A stretch of DNA of 6,145 nucleotides, taken from NCBI GenBank assembly GCA_937921805.1, contig CAKZUS010000223.1, forward strand, positions 1-6,145, given 5' to 3'. Positions 1 to 6,073 of this stretch are shown one piece after another. Each line of letters begins with the position of its first letter. Position 1 is the first letter of the stretch. Source of the stretch: an uncultured Granulosicoccaceae bacterium (lineage in GTDB: Bacteria; Pseudomonadota; Gammaproteobacteria; JABXHR01). The notes under the pieces are model-generated. The model was not told the DNA's origin and did no database searches. It saw nothing but the letters and a program-made list of their open reading frames with translations. A program made the position numbers and the translations under genes.

Positions 1-1144
1 CTACGCCCTCGCCACCTGCAACGACATCGGCCAACGGCGTTTGGCGGAAATGATCGCCGAGTTTGCGCTAACCGATCTCGACGGTGTGTCGGAATTTATT
101 CTGAGCCGCTCGCGCACCGCCACCCTAGAGCGCATCAATGCCCTCGAGCGCGGCGCGGCAGACGGGCACCTGCGCATCGACGGCTACTCCGCCCCGATTG
201 ACCTACACGTGCGCGTCTCGATTGAGCAAGACCGCGTGCACTGCGACTGGAGCGGCACCTCGGGTCTCGACAAAAAGGGCATCAACGTCCCGCTGGTCTA
301 TACCAAGGCCTATGCCTGCTATGCGCTCAAATGCGCCATCGCGCCCGAGATTCCCAACAACGCTGCTTCTCTCGCGCCCTTTACCCTCAGCGCCCCCGAG
401 AACAGCATTGTCAACGCGCTACATCCCGCGCCCGTCGCCTTGCGTCACGTCATTGGACATATGGTGCCCGATACGGTGTACAACGCGCTGGACCAGTTGC
501 TGCCACATACCGTGCCCGCCGAAGGCGCCGGATGCCTGTGCAACTTCCAGCTCTCAGTGCGCCCGCGCACCGACGCCCAAGCGCCCGAGCACGCCCGCCG
601 CGCCGAAGTGCTGACCTTCAATTCTGGCGGCTCCGGCGCGCGTCCCACGCTCGACGGCATGAGCGCCACGGCTTTTCCTTCTGGCGTGATGACCATGCCC
701 GTCGAGGCGACCGAACAGGTCGGCCCCGTGATTATCTGGCGCAAAGAGCTACGCCCCGATAGCGGGGGAGCAGGACAGTTTCGCGGCGGATTGGGCCAAT
801 ATATGGAGGTCGGCGTGCGCGACGGCCACGAGTTCGATATCCAAGCCATGTTTGATCGCGTCGATCACCCCGCGCGCGGACGCCGTGGCGGCCTCGAAGG
901 CGGCGCGACCACTATTGCCCAAGACGACGGCACGGCCATGCGCGGCAAGGGCAAGCAGTTTGTGCCCCACGGTCGTCGCGTCGTGATGGCCTTTCCAGGT
1001 GGCGCGGGCTATGGCGCCCCCGAGCGGCGCGACCCTGCCGCCATTCGGCGCGATCTACAGCTCGGATATATTTCGCCCGAGTACGCGATGCGCCATCATG
1101 GCTTCACTGAAGCGGACCTCGACGCCGCACACCAAGGAGATTAA
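1..1144 (+). CDS. Hydantoinase B / N-methylhydantoinase beta-type subunit (HyuB family), 5'-truncated
   Basis: The reading frame is open from base 2 to a TAA at 1142-1144, giving about 380 residues. The first residues (YALATCNDIGQRRLAEMI) are already internal to the family, so the start lies upstream of the window. The ATG at 50 and TTG at 41 are not real starts. HyuB proteins usually have about 520-600 residues, so roughly 150-200 N-terminal residues are missing. Recognisable family blocks, in order, are a DWSGTSG segment followed by GINVPL, a CAIAPEIPNN stretch, an APVALRHVIGHMVPDTVYNAL block, FNSGGSGARPTLDG, and a glycine-rich C-terminus (GGAGQFRGGLGQ, then FPGGAGYGAPERRDP). Known members work with a HyuA subunit in ATP-dependent opening of hydantoin, N-methylhydantoin or 5-oxoproline rings in the cytoplasm. 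HyuA is not in the window and would be expected upstream. The substrate cannot be inferred from the sequence alone. Family assignment is firm; the specific activity is not. Confidence 0.9.
   Translation, partial: YALATCNDIGQRRLAEMIAEFALTDLDGVSEFILSRSRTATLERINALERGAADGHLRIDGYSAPIDLHVRVSIEQDRVHCDWSGTSGLDKKGINVPLVYTKAYACYALKCAIAPEIPNNAASLAPFTLSAPENSIVNALHPAPVALRHVIGHMVPDTVYNALDQLLPHTVPAEGAGCLCNFQLSVRPRTDAQAPEHARRAEVLTFNSGGSGARPTLDGMSATAFPSGVMTMPVEATEQVGPVIIWRKELRPDSGGAGQFRGGLGQYMEVGVRDGHEFDIQAMFDRVDHPARGRRGGLEGGATTIAQDDGTAMRGKGKQFVPHGRRVVMAFPGGAGYGAPERRDPAAIRRDLQLGYISPEYAMRHHGFTEADLDAAHQGD
1134..1140 (+). promoter_or_regulatory. Strong ribosome binding site for the FAD oxidoreductase
   Basis: AAGGAGA lies at the end of the hydantoinase B gene, six bases before the ATG at 1147. 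It is a near-perfect Shine-Dalgarno sequence. It fixes the start of the downstream gene and shows that the second operon gene is translated efficiently in its own right, not only through coupling. Confidence 0.85.
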
Positions 1145-1146
1145 TC

Positions 1147-2355
1147 ATGCACTCTACTCCAACGCAGTCTCACTACGACGTTGTTATCGTCGGCGGCGCC
1201 ATGATGGGGTCTTCAACGGCTTGGTTCCTGAGCGACAACCCCGACTTCACTGGGTCAGTACTCGTGGTCGAGCGCGACCCCAGCTACGAGAAATGCTCCA
1301 CCACGCACACCAACTCCTGCATGCGCCAGCAGTTCAGCGGCGAGCTAAACATCCGCATCTCGCAGTTTGCGGCCGATTTTGTCAAGAATCTGCGCACCTA
1401 TATGGGCGGCGATGAGCGCGTCCCCGAGCTGGGCATTCGCAGCTTTGGCTATATGTATCTGGCCGATAATCCCGACTTCGCCCAAGTGCTGCGCGACAAC
1501 CAAGCCGTACAGCACGCCGCCGGAGCCGCCACCCAGTTGATGACGCCCGAGCAGATCCTGCAACACTACCCCTTCTACAACGTCGATGACATCGTGCTGG
1601 GCAGTATCAACCTCGTAGACGAGGGCTATTGGGATGGCACCGCCGTCTTCGACTGGTGGCGCAGAAGCTCGCGCGAGCGCGGCGTGGAGTACGTCTCCAA
1701 CGAAGTCGTCGCGATGCAAAAAAACTCAGCTGGCAACCGCGTTGACAGCGTGACGCTCGCCAGCGGCGAAGTCATCGCTTGCGGCCAGCTCGTCAATGCC
1801 TCGGGGCCGCGTGGCGCACGCACGGCCCGCATGGCGGGGCTAGATATCCCTGTGGAGCCACGCAAGCGCTATTCCTGGGTCTTTTCTGCCGAGAAACCCC
1901 TCGACAGAGACCTGCCACTGACCATCGACCCCTCTGGCGTCCACGTGCGCGAGAACGGCGGCGGTACGTATCAATGCGGCGGACATAGCGATATAGATCC
2001 GGCAGTCGATTATGATGATTTCGCGATGGATTACTCGCTGTGGGAGCAGCATGTATGGCCGATTTTGGCGACGCGCATTCCCCAGTTCGAAGCGATTAAG
2101 GTCACCCACGAATGGGCCGGGCACTATGCCTATAACGTCTTTGATCACAACGCCATCATGGGCCCCCATCCCGAGGTCGAGAACTTTATTTTCCTCAATG
2201 GATTTTCGGGGCATGGCCTGCAGCAGTCACCCGCTATGGGGCGCGGTACTGCCGAGTTCCTCACCTATGGCGAATACCGCAGTCTCGACATGACCCCCTT
2301 CCACTACCAGCGCATCGTAGACGGGCGTCCCTATATCGAGAAGGCCGTTATATGA
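1147..2355 (+). CDS. FAD-dependent oxidoreductase, DAO superfamily, FOXRED1-like (probable amine / N-methyl amino-acid dehydrogenase)
   Basis: This is a complete 402-residue protein starting two bases after the hydantoinase B stop, behind a strong ribosome binding site. The N-terminal Rossmann segment (residues 10-28) has the dinucleotide-binding loop GGAMMGSS at 16-23, with Ala18 where the textbook GxGxxG has its second glycine. Glu42, at the end of the second strand, is placed to bind the adenosine ribose. The block around residues 49-65 (STTHTNSCMRQQFS) and the C-terminus (WAGHYAYNVFDHNAIMGPHP, then GFSGHGLQQSP at 352-362) match, from memory, the pattern of human FOXRED1 and its bacterial relatives. 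The cysteine that covalently holds FAD in monomeric sarcosine oxidase seems absent at the corresponding place (HEWAG), so FAD is probably non-covalent. There is no signal peptide or membrane segment. DAO-family relatives oxidise sarcosine, dimethylglycine, glycine or D-amino acids. Operon context suggests the substrate is a secondary amine or amino acid released by ring opening, which is inference. Confidence 0.88.
   Translation: MHSTPTQSHYDVVIVGGAMMGSSTAWFLSDNPDFTGSVLVVERDPSYEKCSTTHTNSCMRQQFSGELNIRISQFAADFVKNLRTYMGGDERVPELGIRSFGYMYLADNPDFAQVLRDNQAVQHAAGAATQLMTPEQILQHYPFYNVDDIVLGSINLVDEGYWDGTAVFDWWRRSSRERGVEYVSNEVVAMQKNSAGNRVDSVTLASGEVIACGQLVNASGPRGARTARMAGLDIPVEPRKRYSWVFSAEKPLDRDLPLTIDPSGVHVRENGGGTYQCGGHSDIDPAVDYDDFAMDYSLWEQHVWPILATRIPQFEAIKVTHEWAGHYAYNVFDHNAIMGPHPEVENFIFLNGFSGHGLQQSPAMGRGTAEFLTYGEYRSLDMTPFHYQRIVDGRPYIEKAVI
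2338..2344 (+). promoter_or_regulatory. Ribosome binding site for the aminotransferase, inside the preceding gene
   Basis: GAGAAGG lies within the last codons of the FAD oxidoreductase gene, seven bases before the ATG at 2352. Together with the ATGA overlap it supports that ATG as the start and implies translational coupling. Confidence 0.6.
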
Positions 2356-3527
2356 GGCCCATCGCGCGCCTCGCTGGCGTTAAGGCCTCCGCGTCGGCGA
2401 TGCTCTCCGAGCGCGCCAAAGCCCTGCGCGCTGCAGGGCAAGACGTACTCGACCTGGGGTTAGGCGAGCCGGATTTCGACACCCCGGCGCATATCATCGA
2501 GGCCGCCCATCAGGCGGCTGTCGCGGGACAAACACGCTACCCCCCCACCGTCGGCACGCTGGCCCTACGACAGGCCGTGCAAGACAAGTTCGCGCGCGAC
2601 AACCAGCTCGACTTTGGCCTGGATCAGATCATTGTTAGCAACGGCGCCAAGCAAGTGATTTTTGCCGCGCTGATGGCCACGCTGGAACAAGACGACGAAG
2701 TGCTGCTTGTAGCGCCTTATTTTGATAGCTATCGCAATATCCTGGCATTACTCGGCGCGCAGCGCCGCGTCATCCAACCGGCCCAAAATCTGCGCCTGCA
2801 GCCGCACGAGCTAGAAGCCGCGATCACCCCTTCGACCCGCTGGCTACTGCTCAACTCCCCCTCCAATCCCGCTGGCGTGACCTACACGCGCCAAGAGCTG
2901 CAGGCCCTGGGAGAAGTGCTCGCGCGCCACCCCCACGTGATGATCCTGGCGGATGAGATTTACGAGCATATTGTTTTCAGTGACTTCTGCGCATTCGCCA
3001 GCGCCTGTCCGGCCTTAGGCGAGCGTATCTTCACCGTCAACGGCGTCTCCAAAGCCTACGCCATGACCGGCTGGCGCATTGGCTACGGCGCTGGCCCGGC
3101 CTGGCTGATCAAAGCGATGGTTACCGTACAGTCGCAGATTTCCTCCGGCGCCTGCTCTATCGCCCAAGCTGCCGCCGCGGCGGCGCTCAATGGCCCACAG
3201 CACGGCGTAGAGGACTTTTGCCGGGCCTTCCAACACCGCCGCGATATCGTGATGCAAGCCATCGCTGACACCCCTGGCTTGAGCCTAGTACGCCCCGACG
3301 GCGCGTTCTACGCACTGATCAATTGTCAGGCATGGCTGAGCGACGCCCTGCCCGATGACACGGCGGTCGCTACCGCTCTGTTAGAGCGCCACGGCGTCGC
3401 CGCCGTACCGGGTAGCACCTACGAGACAGCAGGGCATTTTCGCATCTCCACCGCCTGCGCCGACGAGCGCCTGCGCGATGCGCTCTCTCGTATCCGCGCT
3501 ATGGCAGAGCAGCTCCAGCCTCGCTAA
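2352..3527 (+). CDS. PLP-dependent aminotransferase, class I/II (fold type I, aspartate aminotransferase-like)
   Basis: This is a complete 391-residue protein, the usual length for class I-gamma aminotransferases. The start overlaps the previous stop as ATGA. The family landmarks are all present: LGLGEPDFDTP near residues 35-45, YPPTVGTLALRQAV for the G-x-x-x-LR region, SNGAKQ for the phosphate loop, Asn172 in NSPSNPAG, Asp201 and Tyr204 in ADEIYEH, the Schiff-base lysine Lys234 in VSKAYAMTGWRIGY with Arg242 binding the PLP phosphate, and Arg364 in FRIST for the substrate alpha-carboxylate. A functional cytoplasmic transaminase is therefore expected. The usual amino donors or acceptors in this subfamily are aspartate, aromatic amino acids, alanine or glutamate with a 2-oxoacid; which one applies cannot be read here. 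Placement after a ring-opening hydrolase and an amine oxidoreductase suggests it removes or recycles the amino group at the end of a catabolic route. Broad-specificity housekeeping transamination is the alternative. Confidence 0.93.
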   Translation: MRPIARLAGVKASASAMLSERAKALRAAGQDVLDLGLGEPDFDTPAHIIEAAHQAAVAGQTRYPPTVGTLALRQAVQDKFARDNQLDFGLDQIIVSNGAKQVIFAALMATLEQDDEVLLVAPYFDSYRNILALLGAQRRVIQPAQNLRLQPHELEAAITPSTRWLLLNSPSNPAGVTYTRQELQALGEVLARHPHVMILADEIYEHIVFSDFCAFASACPALGERIFTVNGVSKAYAMTGWRIGYGAGPAWLIKAMVTVQSQISSGACSIAQAAAAAALNGPQHGVEDFCRAFQHRRDIVMQAIADTPGLSLVRPDGAFYALINCQAWLSDALPDDTAVATALLERHGVAAVPGSTYETAGHFRISTACADERLRDALSRIRAMAEQLQPR

Positions 3528-3544
3528 TGCGCTGGATGCTCCCC

Positions 3545-4477
3545 TTATCGCTCCTCAGCGCCAGAGGCACTTACGCCATCGCCATCAGCAGCAGCACGCT
3601 GCTCCGACCACTCGGCGGCGCATTGCGCTGCCAGCGTAGCGGCGGCGGCAACAGCAGAGATAGACTGCTGCGCATGAAATCGGGCCTGAAACACCAAGGG
3701 CGCGGGCAACCAGGGGTAGTCTAGCTCTATCAAGCGCCCTGCCAGCAGGGCGTCTTGGGCCATCGCGCGCGGCACCAGCGCTACGCCCATGGCCTCGCAG
3801 GCCATTTGTAGCACGACCTCTACGCTACTTGATGGCACGAGTCGCGCAGGGCGGAGCGAGGTGGCGCAGTGAGCCGCGATTTGCTCATAGGGCGCGGTGC
3901 TGCGCGCGGGCAAAAACAAAGAATACGGGGCATCGCTGCGCAAGATATCGAGGCCCAGCGCCGGGGCGGCAACCCAGGCAAACGGATAGCTCGCCAGATC
4001 CACCACGCCATTCACCGCATGGCGAAACGGCCCATTGTGCACCGCCAGATCCAGGGCATGCCGCGACAGTTCGGCGTCCAGCACGCTGGATAAGTCCACC
4101 GTCAGCTCCAGGGAAATATGCCCAAAGCGCTCGCGCATGATTTTGACAAAATTTTTCAGCCAGAGCCGCGCGACCAGCTCCGTCACCCCCAAGCGCAACA
4201 CGCCCCCTGGCAGGCTAGAAGCCTGCGCCGCTTCGGCGAACTCATCCAAAGCACGCAAGACCTTGCGCGCCTGCGCTAGCAGCTCCGTACCCTTGGGAGT
4301 GAGGCGCACCGACCCCGCATCGCGCTCCATCAAACGCTGCCCCACACGCGACTCCAACACGGCGATACGAGTCGAGACATTGGGCTGGGTTGTGTGCAAT
4401 CGCTCGGCCGCACGGCGAAAGCTGCCCATGTCTGCCACCCAGACCAGGGCTTGAAGGTGTTTAATACTGATATCCAT
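3545..4477 (-). CDS. LysR-type transcriptional regulator
   Basis: This is a complete 310-residue protein read on the minus strand. The winged helix-turn-helix occupies about residues 5-64, with the signature GSFRRAAERLHTTQPNVSTRIAVLE at 18-42 and the wing segment RLTPKGTELL. The rest is the periplasmic-binding-protein-like effector domain, opening with GVLRLGVTELVARLWL and including GVALVPRAMA near the C-terminal part. The tail after about residue 295 is alanine- and glycine-rich and probably disordered. The start MDISIKHLQ is typical of the family, although the bases before it (GCGCCCTCT) give no clear Shine-Dalgarno. The gene faces the catabolic operon tail to tail, with 17 bp between stop codons, and is divergent from the photolyase. 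LysR proteins usually act on a divergent neighbour, but photolyase control by LysR would be unusual. Regulation of the convergent operon from its distant promoter is the other option. The effector is unknown. Confidence 0.93.
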   Translation of the reverse strand: MDISIKHLQALVWVADMGSFRRAAERLHTTQPNVSTRIAVLESRVGQRLMERDAGSVRLTPKGTELLAQARKVLRALDEFAEAAQASSLPGGVLRLGVTELVARLWLKNFVKIMRERFGHISLELTVDLSSVLDAELSRHALDLAVHNGPFRHAVNGVVDLASYPFAWVAAPALGLDILRSDAPYSLFLPARSTAPYEQIAAHCATSLRPARLVPSSSVEVVLQMACEAMGVALVPRAMAQDALLAGRLIELDYPWLPAPLVFQARFHAQQSISAVAAAATLAAQCAAEWSEQRAAADGDGVSASGAEER

Positions 4478-4511
4478 AGAGGGCGCGCTGTCTTGAGTAG
4501 AAAGATAGAGA

Positions 4512-4547
4512 GAGAATGGGGACGAGAATGAGAACGAGAATAAAAAT
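4512..4547 (+). repeat. Degenerate tandem hexanucleotide repeat, consensus GAGAAY
   Basis: Six consecutive hexamers read GAGAAT, GGGGAC, GAGAAT, GAGAAC, GAGAAT, AAAAAT. Three are GAGAAT and one is GAGAAC; the second and last are diverged. The purine bias on this strand is striking against the GC-rich surroundings. The same hexamer type recurs in phase inside the downstream photolyase gene (5141-5170), and the 12-mer AACGAGAATAAA is identical at 4533-4544 and 5162-5173. Its role is unknown. It could be a simple-sequence expansion or a curved or A-tract-rich spacer in the LysR 5' leader. Confidence 0.7.
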
Positions 4548-4571
4548 AAGATTGAGCGTCGCCTGAGTCAG
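4543..4571 (-). promoter_or_regulatory. Weak candidate sigma-70 promoter for the LysR gene
   Basis: On the minus strand CTGACT (plus-strand 4566-4571) and TATTTT (plus-strand 4543-4548) are separated by exactly 17 bp. Each matches four of six consensus bases. Transcription would begin near 4536 and leave a leader of about 59 bases that contains the pyrimidine-rich complement of the hexamer repeat. Spacing is ideal but the boxes are weak, so this is a candidate only. Confidence 0.3.
4563..4571. promoter_or_regulatory. Short palindrome CTGAGTCAG, possible operator
   Basis: CTGA-G-TCAG is a perfect 9-bp inverted repeat and overlaps the candidate -35 of the LysR gene, where an autorepressing LysR protein could bind. 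A wider imperfect GCCTG/CAGGC pair (4561-4565 and 4578-4582) surrounds part of it. It is short enough to occur by chance. Confidence 0.2.
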
Positions 4572-4594
4572 TCGGCCCAGGCTTGTGTTGCACT

Positions 4595-4599
4595 AAGAG
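4595..4599 (+). promoter_or_regulatory. Weak ribosome binding site for the photolyase
   Basis: AAGAG lies ten bases before the ATG at 4610. It is a partial Shine-Dalgarno, but it is the best available and supports this start. An ATG seven bases earlier, at 4603, is in another frame and does not give a photolyase. Confidence 0.4.
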
Positions 4600-4609
4600 T
4601 GAATGATTT

Positions 4610-6073
4610 ATGAATCCTTGTATTGTCCTGTTTCGCGAAGATCTTCGCTTGAGCGACCACCCCGCACTCAGTGCCGCCTGCGACACGGGCCAGCCGCTGC
4701 TGTGCGTCTATCTCCACGACGAGCAAACGCCGAGCGCGCGCGCATGGTGGCTGCATCATTCGCTGGCGGCGCTGCAGCGGAGCCTGCAACAGCGTGGCTC
4801 GCAGCTGTGCATACTGCGCGGCGATGCGCTGCAGCAAGTGCACGCCCTGGTGCAAGCCAGCGGCGCCGACACGGTGTATTGGTCGCGGCGTTATGCGCCA
4901 GCACAGATCGCCGCCGACGCCGAACTCAAGACCCAGCTGCGCGCGCAAGGCGTGCAGGCGCAGAGTTTCAACGCGCGTCTACTGCACGAACCCTGGACCC
5001 TCTACAACCAGTCTGGCGCGCCTTTTCGGGTCTTCACCCCGTATTGGAAGGCCGCCTTGCGCCAGGACGCACCGCGTGCGGTGCTGCCCTGCCCCGATGT
5101 TATTCCCAGCGCGCCCTTGCCCAGCCACAGTAATAGCGGCGAAAACGACGCCCAGAGCGAAAACGAGAATAAAGGCTTTCGCAGCCTGTCGCTCGAAGAA
5201 CTCAACCTGCTGCCGAGCCAACCCAATTGGGCCGCAAACTTTGTAGGTGTGCCCGGTGAAGAAGGCGCCCAAGAATGCCTACAGCGCTTTATCAACGGCG
5301 CTATATCGCGCTATGCCGCGCAGCGCGATCAGCCCAGCGCCGCCGCTACCTCGTGTTTGTCGGCGCACCTGCAGTGCGGCGATATTAGCCCCCACCAGAT
5401 TTGGTATGCCCTCCAGGGCGCCGATGTCTCTGCGAAAGATCGGGAGAAGTTCCTCAGCGAAGTCGGCTGGCGGGAGTTCTCGTACTATTTGCTGTATCAC
5501 TTCCCGCAGCTGCTCACTGAAGAGCTCAATGCCAAGTTTCGCGACTTCCCTTGGGGCGGCGAAGACGCCACCAACCGCCCCTTGATCCAAGCATGGCAAC
5601 GCGGCCAGACGGGCTACCCGATGGTCGATGCCGCCATGCGCGAGCTGTGGCAGACGGGCATCATGCACAACCGCAGTCGTATGATTGCGGCGAGCTTTTT
5701 GGTCAAACACCTGCTGATTGACTGGCGCGAAGGCATGCGCTGGTTCTGGGAGACCTTACTCGACGCCGATATTGCCGCCAACACTGCCAGCTGGCAGTGG
5801 GTGGCGGGATGCGGCGCCGATGCGGCGCCGTATTTTCGGATTTTCAACCCCATTATTCAGGCGCAAAAATTCGATACTGAGGGCGACTATATCCGCCGTT
5901 TTGTCCCAGAGCTACGCCGCCTGCCAGCGCAGTATTTAGCCAGCCCCTGGAGCGCCCCCGAGGCCACATTGCGCATGGCCCAGGTCGAGCTGGGATCAAC
6001 CTACCCCCGCCCGATTGTCGAGCACAGCGCCGCCCGTGCGCGCGCACTCGATGCCCTGAAGTCTTTGTCATGA
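4610..6073 (+). CDS. phr: Deoxyribodipyrimidine photolyase, class I (cryptochrome/photolyase family)
   Basis: This 487-residue enzyme (E. coli PhrB has 472) uses FADH- and blue light to split cyclobutane pyrimidine dimers. The N-terminal antenna domain opens with IVLFREDLRLSDHPAL. The C-terminal catalytic domain has TSCLSAHLQCGDISPHQIW, VGWREFSYYLLYHFP, AWQRGQTGYPMVDAAMREL, GIMHNRSRMIAASFLVKHL and DAAPYFRIFNP. Aligned by eye with PhrB, the tryptophan chain is intact: Trp315, Trp372 and Trp395 match Trp306, Trp359 and Trp382. Asn391 matches Asn378 near flavin N5. Asn354, Met358 and Trp397 match the lesion-contact residues Asn341, Met345 and Trp384. The methenyl-folate ligands Asn109/Glu110 of PhrB correspond to Ala98/Gln99, so the antenna cofactor is uncertain. 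Cys249 stands where PhrB has Arg236 in the FAD-phosphate loop. A Ser/Asn/Glu-rich interdomain linker (about residues 171-189) is unusual. The gene is coupled to the next by an ATGA overlap. A (6-4) photolyase is less likely. Confidence 0.95.
   Translation: MNPCIVLFREDLRLSDHPALSAACDTGQPLLCVYLHDEQTPSARAWWLHHSLAALQRSLQQRGSQLCILRGDALQQVHALVQASGADTVYWSRRYAPAQIAADAELKTQLRAQGVQAQSFNARLLHEPWTLYNQSGAPFRVFTPYWKAALRQDAPRAVLPCPDVIPSAPLPSHSNSGENDAQSENENKGFRSLSLEELNLLPSQPNWAANFVGVPGEEGAQECLQRFINGAISRYAAQRDQPSAAATSCLSAHLQCGDISPHQIWYALQGADVSAKDREKFLSEVGWREFSYYLLYHFPQLLTEELNAKFRDFPWGGEDATNRPLIQAWQRGQTGYPMVDAAMRELWQTGIMHNRSRMIAASFLVKHLLIDWREGMRWFWETLLDADIAANTASWQWVAGCGADAAPYFRIFNPIIQAQKFDTEGDYIRRFVPELRRLPAQYLASPWSAPEATLRMAQVELGSTYPRPIVEHSAARARALDALKSLS
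5141..5170 (+). repeat. In-frame hexamer repeat in the photolyase linker, encoding Glu-Asn-rich sequence
   Basis: Five consecutive hexamers in codon phase read GAAAAC, GACGCC, CAGAGC, GAAAAC, GAGAAT, giving residues 178-187 ENDAQSENEN. Three of the five fit GARAAY, the same hexamer family as the upstream intergenic repeat. The segment lies in the surface linker between the antenna and catalytic domains, where insertions are tolerated. Confidence 0.5.

Larger units (their letters stand above)
4478..4609. promoter_or_regulatory. Divergent intergenic region between the LysR gene and the photolyase
   Basis: These 132 bp separate the two divergent starts and must hold the promoters of the LysR gene and probably the photolyase. 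They contain, left to right, a GAGA-rich stretch, a hexamer repeat (4512-4547), an AT-rich patch (4541-4552), a 9-bp palindrome (4563-4571) and a weak T-N11-A pattern (4583-4595). I see no convincing sigma-70 promoter on the plus strand. TAAAAT at 4541-4546 could act as a -10 element, but no matching -35 precedes it at the usual spacing. Confidence 0.6.

Noticed and set aside
445..849. Minus-strand 134-codon open frame inside the hydantoinase B gene.
   Set aside because: Long antisense frames are expected in GC-rich genes. It has no recognisable domain, and the plus-strand frame matches a known family throughout.
1192..1215. GGAMMG instead of GxGxxG in the FAD oxidoreductase, considered as an inactivating change.
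   Set aside because: Alanine at this position is, to my knowledge, found in related oxidoreductases and is small enough for the dinucleotide turn; the rest of the protein is intact.
3529..3561. Inverted repeat GCGCTG/CAGCGC around the convergent stop codons, considered as a bidirectional terminator.
   Set aside because: The stem is only six pairs with a 21-base loop and no T tract on either side, and most of it lies inside the LysR coding sequence.
4583..4595. T-N11-A motif with GTG/CAC arms, considered as a LysR binding box.
   Set aside because: The dyad is only three base pairs and the T-N11-A pattern is very common by chance; it also sits almost on the photolyase ribosome binding site.
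4330..4686. Minus-strand 118-codon frame crossing the intergenic region, considered as an upstream gene or a frameshifted LysR start.
   Set aside because: Its second half is the LysR helix-turn-helix region read in the wrong frame, and the LysR frame itself is intact from a typical MDISIKHLQ start.
4568..4948. Minus-strand 126-codon frame antisense to the photolyase start.
   Set aside because: It lies opposite well-conserved photolyase sequence and shows no family features; it is a GC-bias shadow.
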